Positions 55,182 through 64,000 of a DNA stretch of 64,000 nucleotides are shown here, in pieces. Where the stretch lies: positions 4,933,493 to 4,997,492 of the forward strand of contig NC_052517.1 of assembly GCF_014356525.2 (NCBI RefSeq). Reading direction: 5' to 3'. Position 1 is the stretch's first letter. Every line of letters starts with the position of its first letter. A model generated the notes under the pieces. The model ran no database searches. It was not told where the DNA came from and was given only the letters and a program-made list of their open reading frames with translations. The translations under genes and the position numbers were made by a program. Source of the DNA: Nilaparvata lugens. Lineage: Eukaryota; Arthropoda; Insecta; Hemiptera; Delphacidae.

Positions 55182-56650
55182 ATTAGTGTTCGACAATATG
55201 ATACAGTATCATCTCAACTTGATACACAACACCATAATTTGATACAAGACAGGATAGAGCTATCTGCTTTGTGGAATGATAGACAAGGATAGCAACATCA
55301 ATGTTAATCAAATACTGTCATTATAACGTGGACCTCACTTTAGCAATTAGTGTTCGACAATATGATACAGTATCATCTCAACTTGATACACAACACCATA
55401 ATTTGATACAAGACAGGATAGAGCTATCTGCTTTGTGGAATGATAGACAAGGATAGCAATACCATTGCTAATGAAACACTGCCATTATAACGTGGACCTC
55501 ACTATAGCAATTAGTGTTCGACAATATGATACAGTATCATCTCAACTTGATACACAACACCATGATTTGATACAAAACAGGATAGAGCTATCTGCTTTGT
55601 GGAATGATAGCAACACCAATGATAATCAAATACTGCCATTATAACGTGGACCTCACTATAGCAATTAGTGTTCGACAATATGATACAGTATCATCTCAAC
55701 TTGATACACAACACCATAATTTGATACAAAACAGGATAGAGCTATCTGCTTTGTCGAATGATAGACAAGGATAGCAACACCAATGTTAGTCGAATACTGC
55801 CATTATAACGTGGACCTCACTTTAGCAATTAGTGTTCGACAATATGATACAGTATCATCTCAACTTGATACACAACACCATAATTTGATACAAGACAGGA
55901 TAGAGCTATCTGCTTTGTCGTATGATAGACAAGGATAGCAATACCATTGCTAAGGAAGCACTGCCATTATAACGTGGACCTCACTTTAGCAATTAGTGTT
56001 CAACAGTATGATACAGTATCATCTCAACTTGATACACAACACCATAATTTGATACAAGACAGGATAGAGCTATCTGCTTTGTGGAATGATAGACAAGGAT
56101 AGCAACACCAATGTTAGTCGAATACTGCCATTATAACGTGGACCTCACTATAGCAATTAGTGTTCGACAATATGATACAGTATCATCTCAACTTGATACA
56201 CAACACCATAATTTGATACAAGACAGGATAGAGCTATCTGCTTTGTGGAGTGATAGACAAGGATAGCAACACCAATGTTAATCAAATACTGCCATTATAA
56301 CGTGGACCTCACTATAGCAATAATTGGTGTTTGACAATATGATACAGTATCATCTCAACTTGCTACACAACACCATAATTTGATACAAGACAGGATAGAG
56401 CTATCTGCTTTGTCGAATGATAGACAAGGATAGCAATACCATTGCTAATGGAACACTGCCATTATAACGTGGACCTCATTATAGCAATTAGTGTTCGACA
56501 ATATGATACAGTATCATCTCAACTTGATACACAACACCATAATTTGATACAAGACAGGATAGAGCTATCTGCTTTGTCGAATGATAGACAAGGATAGCAA
56601 TACCATTGCTAATGAAACACTGCCATTATAACGCGGACCTTACTATAGCT
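55182..56650 (-). repeat. MITE-A-derived tandem array 4 (164-bp units, 9 units)
   Basis: TTATAACG(T/C)GGACC recurs at 55321, 55485, 55639, 55803, 55967, 56131, 56295, 56462 and 56626. Steps are 164 bp except one of 154 and one of 167. Each unit has AATATGATACAGTATCATCT and ATACAAGACAGGATAGAGCT. Two unit variants alternate: AGCAACACCAATGTTA and AGCAATACCATTGCTAA. Confidence 0.94.
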
Positions 56651-57062
56651 ACAATGTACACAGAGATTCACTTCAAAGTGTCATAATTTCTCTTATTAAA
56701 CATCAATTCTTCCCCTTTAATTAATGCTGAAATTATCAACTAAATCTGTTTAAAGAGTAATATATCATTGACTAATGTGTGTTTGTAGAATATAAAGGAG
56801 GTATTTTAATTATGCTCGTAAATTAATTAATTATGGGAATAATAAATTATAAGTGGATACCAGTTTGGAGAGTATGGTATCGGTTGTAAATTATCGATAA
56901 TAAATTATTATCGACCATCGGGAGTAACATTGATACATGCCAATTTATTTGAATAATTTATTGGATGCTATTTTATTAGTAGAGATAAGTCAAACAAAGG
57001 CTTGGGGTGGATGAGTGCTGTATACTGTTACTGTATATTATTGTTGAATATATGTTGAGAGT
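56651..57062. other. unassigned AT-rich stretch
   Basis: No gene or recognised repeat. ATAATAAATTATAAG and ATCGATAATAAATTATTATCGA give a small hairpin near 56894. Confidence 0.45.
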
Positions 57063-57590
57063 TACGAAGGAGGAGGTGAAGGAGAAGAGGAAGAAGAAGA
57101 AGAAGAAGAAGAAGAAGAAGAAGAAGAAGAAGAAGGGGAATGGGAAGAAGAAGAAGAGGAAGAAGTAGAAAATGAAGAATGATGAAGGGGTGGGGGAGGA
57201 TGAGGAGGAGAAGGAGAAGAAGAAGAAAAAGAAGAGGAAGTGTGAGGAGAGGGAGAAGAAGAAGAAGAAGAAGAAGAAGAAGAAGAAGGAGAAGAAGAAG
57301 TAAAGGATGGAAAAGAATAAGAATAAGTAAAGGAGTGAGAAGAAGAAGAAAATAGGGAGGAGAAGAAGAAGATATGTAGGAGAAAAATAAGGTGAACTTG
57401 AATAACACCTACAAAAAGAAGGTGAAGAAGAAAAGGTGGAGGAGGGAAAGAAAGAATAAGGAGAGGAAGAAAGAGAAGGAGAATATGAGGGAGAAGAAGA
57501 AGGAGAAGGAGAGAAAGGATGATAATAATAATGAGAAAAAGAAGACGAAGAAGAACAAAATACATGAGAAAATAGCTATTTTAATGCAAA
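57063..57590. repeat. purine-rich (GAA/GGA)n tract
   Basis: GAA runs with GGA interruptions; open frames are artefacts. Confidence 0.92.
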
Positions 57591-57593
57591 AGC

Positions 57594-57985
57594 TGTAGTG
57601 AGATCCACGTTATAATGACAGTGGATTGAGATGGGAGAACAGCGTTGCCGATTCTCTGCCTTGATTCATTGTCAAAAACAGATTTGGCATCGTTGTGGAG
57701 CAACAAAAAGATAGTACTACCTACTTTGTCGAATAATAGACAAGGATAGCAACACCAAAGTTGATCAAATACTGCCATTATAACGTGGACCTCACTATAG
57801 AACAAGAACAACCACAACATGATACAGTATCAACACAATATGATACAGTATCATCTCCACTTGATACACAACACCATAATTTGATGCACAACAGGATAGC
57901 ACTATCTGCTTTGTGGAATAATAGACAAGGATAGCAACACCAAAGTTGATCAAATACTGCCATTATAACGTGGACCTAACTATAG
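57594..57985. mobile_element. MITE-A copy plus one tandem unit
   Basis: TAGTGAGATCCACGTTATAA ... TTATAACGTGGACCTCACTA (57596-57799). A ~180-bp unit follows, ending TTATAACGTGGACCTAACTA. Confidence 0.82.
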
Positions 57986-58367
57986 AAAATTTAAAGCAGT
58001 AGTGGAAAAATGAAAAAAAATGAACGTCAAGAACAAATAGATAGTTGAATAATTATTAAATATAGTAAGAAAATAAAATAACGAAGCAGATTAGCAGATT
58101 TAATTAACAACTACATTTCAATCCTTTCGATAATGCACTAAGAAAATTAGAAATTGAAATTATGTATTTTTAATATCATTTTCTATTTCCATTTGCGTTA
58201 TTTATACCAAAGTAGGAAATCTCTTATCAAAGAAAAATGACTTAAAATTCAAATAAGTAGTTGCAAATCTACATAAAACGTGAGAAATTAATTTACTTTC
58301 AGTAATTTTCCCTTTTTCAAGGTTGAAACTCCATAATGTTTTCTATTTTATTAGGATAAGCTTCATA
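57986..58367. other. unassigned AT-rich stretch
   Basis: No gene or recognised repeat. Confidence 0.4.
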
Positions 58368-58694
58368 ATTATAGTGAGGTCCACGTTATAATGGCAGTAT
58401 TCGATTAACATTGGTGTTGCTATCCTTGTCTATCATTCCACAAAGCAGATAGATAGCTCTATCCTGTTCTGTATCAAATTATGGTGCTGTGTATCAAGTT
58501 GAGATGATACTGTATCATATTGTCGAACACTATATAATTGCTATAGTGAGGTCCACGTTATAATGGCAGTATTCGATTAACATTGGTGTTGCTATCCTTG
58601 TCCATCATTCCACAAAGCAGATAGCTCTATCCTGTTGTGTATGAAATCATGGTGTTTTGTATCAAGTTGAGATGATACTGTATCATATTGTGGG
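58368..58694 (+). repeat. two MITE-A-derived tandem units
   Basis: TATAGTGAGGTCCACGTTAT at 58370 and 58542 (172 bp apart), each with GTTGAGATGATACTGTATCA. Confidence 0.85.
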
Positions 58695-58828
58695 TAGACT
58701 ATGAAGTAATGTAATGAAGCTCCGGAATATTCAAAAACAATTAAGAAAAAAATAAAGTGGCAACAATGCCATATGCTATTATGTCTTTCGACTACATAAC
58801 GTGCATATTATCATAAATAATCTATATT

Positions 58829-59228
58829 AATAAATAAGGAAGAACTGGCTTATACACGTAGGGGATAGGAAATTCACGAATGACGTATCATCACGTCTCA
58901 ACTACTCAACTCATTAACTTGAAAATTTGCATATAGATTCTTAATTCACCGAGGATGGTTATAGGCCTATTTTCAATCCTTCAAGATTCCATTACGTCAA
59001 GTTTTCAGTTTTTCATGTTTTCAATTTGTCATGCTTTTAAGAACTGGCTTACATACGTATGGGATAGGAAATCCACGAATGACGCATCATCACGTCTCTA
59101 CTACTCAACTGATTATCTTGAAATTTTGCATATACATTCTTAATTAACCGAGGATGGTTATAGGCCTATTTTCAATCCTTCAAGATTTCATTACGTCAAG
59201 TTTTCAATTTGTCATGCTTCTAGTTGTT
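58829..59228 (-). mobile_element. element C, two tandem copies
   Basis: GAACTGGCTTATACACGTAG ... CACCGAGGATGGTTATAGG is repeated from 59040 (GAACTGGCTTACATACGTAT). Bases 59229-59528 are unassigned. Confidence 0.75.
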
Positions 59229-59528
59229 GTATAGAGAGACAGCTAAACATTCTTTTTAAAAGGGAAATTGAAAGATTGGTATTATTGGGGATCCTATTCG
59301 AATAAAAATAACTGACTCCATTCTATCGCATCAAATTTTTGGTACGCCATCTTGGAACTGCCATTTTGAATCAAAGTACATTTATTTCAATTGTAAGGTG
59401 ATCATATGAATATATGCTACATAATACATGATTTCGATACAGTATTTCAAAAGATAATGAATGGTGAAAACCGCCAAAAGTTATTCTCATGAAAATATAC
59501 TGGTCAATCATCTCTATCTATCAATCTA

Positions 59529-60194
59529 TCTATATATATAAAAGCGAAATGGCACTCACTCACCCACTCACTCACTCACTCACTCACTCACTCACTCGCA
59601 TAACTAAAAATCTACCGGACCAAAAACGTTCAAATTTGGTAGGTATGTTCAGTTGGCCCTTTAGAGGCGCACTAAGAAATCTTTTGGCAATATTTCAACT
59701 CTAAGGGTTGTTTTTAAGGGTTTAAAGTTCGTCTTTTAGCATGTATATTCTTCTTCTCCCAATCTCTTAATTATAATTGAAATTTCCATATCATATGTTA
59801 CTATAGAACTATAATCTAGATAGAGTACCTCTTCGAAACAGTTGTTAACTGGCAACTAAATTAATAATTTTGTCAGGTTGGCATTAAGTTGAGTGACTTT
59901 GTTAGGTTGGCACCAAGTGAAGATTTAAATGCATTTATCGCGGAAAAATTGATTGGGCACTGCTACTTCAATCCTGGGAATATTATATTATAGCCGTCAG
60001 GCTCGCTTCGCTCGCCATATCCGTTTAGTCAGACGTTTAGTCTGGACCCCCGACTGGATTGTCCTAACATGATAAAAATTCAGGCGAGCGAAGCGAGCCT
60101 GCTAATCTCATTCTTGGACGATCCAGTCGGGGGTCCAGGGGGTGGAGCCCCCTGGCTAGACGGATATGGCGAGCGAAGCGAGCCTGACGGCTAG
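59529..60194 (+). mobile_element. non-autonomous Helitron E, copy 2
   Basis: A|TCTATATATATAAAAGCG ... GCCTGACGGCTAG|T, 666 bp. Near-identical to 41102-41808 apart from fewer CTCA units and small indels. The 3' long inverted repeat is present. Confidence 0.8.
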
Positions 60195-60214
60195 TCATCT
60201 ATATACTATAGATT

Positions 60215-60925
60215 TGCTCGTTTTAGATTTATTTATTGACTTTTGATAAACCGAACACAATTCTTTAAAATGATTGGGGAAGTACTAACAGGCACAGCCC
60301 AAAACTGTTTCTTTCCCAATTTTGATTTATACTCTATAAATAGTCCAGAAAGTAGGTTATGTTCCATACACTTGAATTCAGGTTCAATTCTCTGTTCAAA
60401 CATTTGAAAACAAAAAAAATTATAATTTAGATTATATACAAACCAAATTGAATAACAAAATAACACTCACTAATCATTTAAAATTGTCAAATAATGATCA
60501 ACTTTGAAAATTGTGATATACTCTAGTTTAGGAGGATTATCATGTCATGTCAACAAATCAGATTATGTTGATCAAATCGACTAAATTGTCTAGCTAGATA
60601 AAATTCCTCGCTGATCGATTATGATTACACAGCTGGAAATAATTCTGTCTCTCTCCCACGCAGGCACACGCATCTTCTGTTATCGAGAGACGACGAAATT
60701 ATCATTTGTTTTCCAAGGATGAATTATCCTCTTAATGTCGTTCAACGAGTTTTCCAAAGAATGATACCTAGTGCAATCGAATCTTGATATCATGAACCTA
60801 CTATGTTCCAAATTTCGTGAAAATCGTTAGAGTCGTTTTCGTGATCCGTAAAAACATAAATAACCAGATATAAAAATAATCAGATATATAAATACAGAAA
60901 TTGCTCGCTTAATATAATAGGATAA
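60215..60925 (+). mobile_element. element B interrupted by an H4 tail
   Basis: B start GCTCGTTTTAGATTTATTTA; H4 at about 60263-60600 (minus; ACAGGCACAGCCCAAAACTG); B resumes with GAGACGACGAAATTATCATT and CCAAATTTCGTGAAAATCG. Confidence 0.68.
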
Positions 60926-61180
60926 AGGAAAGATCTGGCTTATACGTGTAGGGGATAGAAAATTCACGAATGACGGACGCATCATCACGTCTCAACTACT
61001 CAACTCATTAACTTCACATTTTGCATATACATTCTCAATTTACCGAGGATGGTTATAGGCCTATTTTCAATTCTTCAAGATTTCAGTAGGTCAAGTTTTC
61101 AGTTTATCAAGTCTTCAACTCTACAAGATCACAGTTGTCAAGTTTTGAAAGACCCTTACGGAGCACGGGTTACCTGCTAG
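60926..61180 (-). mobile_element. element C
   Basis: TCTGGCTTATACGTGTAGGG ... TTTACCGAGGATGGTTATAG ... CCCTTACGGAGCACGGGTTA. Bases 61181-61335 are unassigned. Confidence 0.75.
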
Positions 61181-61335
61181 TACACAATATAACATTCACT
61201 TTCTTGAAAGATAGCATCAAGGCTTATTATTAATTATTTTTCCCAACTAGTGTATAGTCTATAATAATTCTAGATGATTATTATTAGACTATTTACGAAT
61301 TCTAAAAATAATCCAGGTAAGATGCCGTGATAAAG

Positions 61336-62234
61336 ACTATAGTGAGGTTACGTTATAATGGCAGTGGAGAAAGATAGCAGAACAACGTTGCCGATCCTCT
61401 GTCTTGTCAATGTCTTCTATAGACGGTAGCTGATACAGGTTTATTGATATAATATGAACTATTCATTCTCGTTTAAAACTAGTAGTACTGTGAACAGAAG
61501 ACCTCACGCAGTATTCCCATCCACAAGTACCTGATTGAAACTATAGACCTTATGGGAATACAGCAATAGACTGGCTTCTCCACACATCTGTGTAATCACT
61601 TGTCAGCTGAGTTATGATGAATAATTCTATGGTCTGATTTTACTCTAATATTGGCGTATGAAGGAGGCCTCTTTTTTCATTTTATATTATCCTTGAAATG
61701 CAAAATTTTCCTAAACCTTGTATATACGTTGACGCGCAATTAAAAAAGGAACATACCTGTCAAATTTAATGAGAATCTATTACCGCGTTTCGCCGTAAAT
61801 GCGCAACATAAAAACATATAAACATTTAAACATTTGAACATTTTTCTTATAATTTTCACTCCGTTCCCCATCTCATCAGTTAAATTTACCTAGTACCAGA
61901 GAAAACTCCTATAATTCTGTGCTAGTACTACACTTTTTTAACAGCCTTCCTAGACATGCCCCTTAAGAGAAATACCAAACCGTCGACTTGAATCCTATTA
62001 TATTGACGCTCGCTCAATAATCATATTATATTTTATTAAGCAAGGAACTATATTTTTCAATAATTTCATAATGATTTTTCATAATTGAGATGAAATATTT
62101 TGTCAATTCTACATTGTTGAAAGCCGATCTGGCAACAGAGCAAAGCGAGAGAGAGATAGCTTTGTTGAATGATAGACAAGGATAGCAATACCATTGGCAA
62201 TCAAGCACTGCCATTATAACGTGGACCTCGCTAT
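61336..62234. mobile_element. MITE-A interrupted by element D
   Basis: TATAGTGAGGTTACGTTATA ... ATTCATTCTCGTTTAAA, then D, then AATAATCATATTATATTTTA ... TTATAACGTGGACCTCGCTA. Confidence 0.82.
61478..62005 (-). mobile_element. element D nested in MITE-A, with a ~135-bp insert
   Basis: ACTAGTAGTACTGTGAACAG ... GCGTTTCGCCGTAAATGCGC ... CCGTCGACTTGAATCCTAT. The insert at about 61835-61968 (TTCACTCCGTTCCCCATCTC) is not seen in other copies. Confidence 0.75.
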
Positions 62235-62610
62235 ATGCAAAATCTTGAAGAAATGTGTTTTAAACGTGAGAAAATATCGTGATTGCTGTTAACAGAGAAA
62301 GAGAGAGTGTGAGAGTGTGTGAAAGCGTGAGAGAGATATTTAATTATTTAATACATCTTACATCCCCAGGTCTGAAAAAAACCTATGGAGTGATATGAAG
62401 TGAGAGAGAGATAGTGAGAGAGAGTGAGTGAGAGAGAGAGAGAGTGGGAGTGTGTGTGTGTGAGAGCGAGAGAGATATTTGAATTATTTAATACATCTTA
62501 CATCCCCAGGTCTGACAAAACGTATGGAGTGATATGAAGAGAGAGATTTTGACAGTGAGAGAGATAGAGTGAGTGAGTGAGTGAGAGAGATGGAGAGAGA
62601 GTGAGAGAGA
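62235..62610. repeat. (GA)n/(GT)n with a repeated ~165-bp module
   Basis: TTTAATACATCTTACATCCC and CAGGTCTGA-AAAA-C-TATGG occur near 62348 and 62485, and again in related form near 62965. Confidence 0.85.
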
Positions 62611-62890
62611 TTGATTGATTGAGTACTTTATTTATGTAGATTACAATATACTGTCTTATACACTTATATACAATAGCTTACAATACAGCAAAATTATAGA
62701 TGAATCTACATAATATATACTAAGAAAATAATTATTGAGCTGTATATAATATGAAAAAGTAATTTGTAATATAATAACTATAGATATTATATTGTTATGC
62801 ATCTACATAAATTGGCGGAGCTTTGGACATATCAATGTCCATTCTTTGGAAAGAATATTAAAAATATCCTCCTCACTAACTCTTTACCAA
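62611..62890 (-). mobile_element. retroelement 3' tail H1
   Basis: GATTGATTGAGTACTTTATT ... CATATCAATGTCCATTCTTT ... AACTCTTTACCAAA. Confidence 0.68.
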
Positions 62891-62899
62891 ACTCTCTAT

Positions 62900-62934
<35 letters not shown>

Positions 62935-63205
62935 GTGAGATCGTGACAGAGATATTTGAATTAATTACATCTTACATTGCTAGGTCTGACAAAACGTATG
63001 GAGTGATATGAAGAGAGAGAGAGAGAGTGAGAGAGAGAGAGAGAGAGAGTGTAAAGGTGTGAAAAAAGTTGAGAAAAAGAAATAAACTTCTACTGGCGCC
63101 AACTGCTGTCATAATAATAGATAATAGCCTCTAAGCTGTATTTATAACTAAGTGTCTATGAGTTCTTCCACACAACGTGAGTAGAGTGACGTTGGCATCC
63201 ATTCA
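62891..63205. repeat. (GA)n and unassigned
   Basis: GA dinucleotides with a third copy of the 62348 module to about 63050, then ~150 bp unassigned. Confidence 0.8.
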
Positions 63206-63423
63206 TTAGAAGGAGGAGGAGAAGAAGAAGAAGAAGAAGAAGAAGAAGAAGAAGAGAAGAAGAAGAAGAAGAAGGAGAAGAAAAAGAGAAGGATGAGAAG
63301 GAGGATGATGATGAGAAGAAGGAGAAGGAGGAAGAGTTGGAGGAGGAGGAGGTGGGAAGAAGAAGAGTGAGGAGTAGAAGAAGGAGGAGAAGGAGGAGGA
63401 GAAGGAGAAGAAGAAGAGAAGGA
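63206..63423. repeat. purine-rich (GAA/GGA)n tract
   Basis: GAA then GGA triplets running directly into an H1 tail. Confidence 0.92.
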
Positions 63424-63716
63424 GATTGATTGATTGATTGAGTACTTTATTTATGTGGATTACAATATATACTGGCTTATACACTTATATACAATAGCTT
63501 ACAATACAGCAAAATTATAGATGAATTTACATAATATAGACTAAGAAAATAATTATTGAACTGTATATGATATGAACAAAGCAATTTGTAATATAATAAC
63601 TATAGATAATAATTATATTGTTATGCATCTACATAAATTGGCGGAGATTTGGACATATCAATGTCCATTCTTCGGAAAGTATATTCAAAATATCCTCACC
63701 ACTAACTCTTTACCAG
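63424..63716 (-). mobile_element. retroelement 3' tail H1
   Basis: GATTGATTGATTGATTGAGT ... AACTCTTTACCAGA. Confidence 0.68.
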
Positions 63717-63758
63717 AGTCTCTCTCTACTCTACAGTTCAAAAGAACTCTCTCTCTCT

Positions 63759-63798
<40 letters not shown>

Positions 63799-64000
63799 AA
63801 ATGCATATGAAAAAGAAAGACAAGAACAAGATGGGAATAGTAAAATATAAGAAGAAGAAGAGTGAAAATAAAGATGATAAAGAGAGACAATGGATATGAT
63901 GAACAATAAGAGATAAGAGAGAAAAAAGAAGACGTAGAAGTTGAAGGAGAAGTAGAAAGAGAAGATGTAGACTAGATGATGACGAAGAAATAGGACAATA
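63717..64000. repeat. (TC)n/(GA)n inverted microsatellite and purine-rich end
   Basis: A CT run (63719-63758) meets a GA run (63760-63800), forming a hairpin-capable TCTCTCTCTAGAGAGAGAGA. GAA-rich DNA continues to the window end. Confidence 0.9.

Overview
The window looks like nuclear DNA of an insect, most probably a hemipteran (planthopper-like; this lineage is inference only). It is AT-rich and almost entirely intronic or intergenic. It is packed with non-autonomous DNA transposons, retroelement 3' tails with tetranucleotide repeats, Helitron-like elements, purine/pyrimidine microsatellites and tandem arrays. There is a 100-N assembly gap at 27091-27190. No bacterial-type gene organisation, operon or CRISPR array is present.

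The only host gene I can support is short gastrulation (sog, insect chordin), on the + strand. Two spliced exons together encode the first von Willebrand C (CR1) cysteine-rich domain: 29921-30024 and 52473-52606. They are separated by a 22.4-kb intron made almost wholly of transposable elements. The second exon carries a one-base insertion in an A run that breaks the frame, probably an assembly error. A decayed copy of the 3' half of this exon with its splice donor lies about 1.3 kb downstream (53889-53970). Earlier exons (signal peptide) and later exons (CHRD domains) are not visible.

Region by region: 1-2.5 kb holds microsatellites and an old ~730-bp tandem duplication. 3.5-7.5 kb holds a dead P-element-type transposase gene (- strand) split by a 5'-truncated non-LTR retrotransposon (+ strand) with a perfect 13-bp target duplication. 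8.3-9.2 kb is a degenerate short-motif satellite arranged forward/reverse/forward. 9.2-14.1 kb is a purine-rich block and a pyrimidine-rich block carrying inverted single-copy-like islands. 14-16.9 kb has retroelement tails set in CT microsatellites and a possible Penelope-like remnant. 17.4-20.1 kb is a tandem array derived from a MITE, then a fresh 517-bp duplication. 21.8-25.2 kb is purine-rich. 25-29 kb is nested MITEs and an inverted pair of element B. 30-52 kb (the sog intron) includes MITEs, two more MITE-derived arrays (45.5-48.9 and 51.0-51.8 kb), a Helitron, a Harbinger-like MITE and a palindromic element with a tRNA-like core. 53-64 kb holds more of the same, including a fourth array (55.2-56.6 kb) and a second Helitron.

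Family names used below are my own labels. MITE-A: terminal inverted repeats GTGAGGTCCACGTTATAATG, flanked by TA. B: ~400 bp, carries CGAGCTTCGCTCG. C: ~220 bp, starts CCCGTGCTCCGCAAGGGTC. D: ~410 bp, starts TTGACCGAGCGAAGTGAGG and ends ACTACTAG; D2 is a longer form. E: Helitron. F/G: ~865 bp with an internal CA tract. H1-H5: retroelement 3' tails. I: palindromic element. J and K: short TIR MITEs. All repeat boundaries were drawn by eye from copy-to-copy comparison and are good to roughly 5-20 bp.
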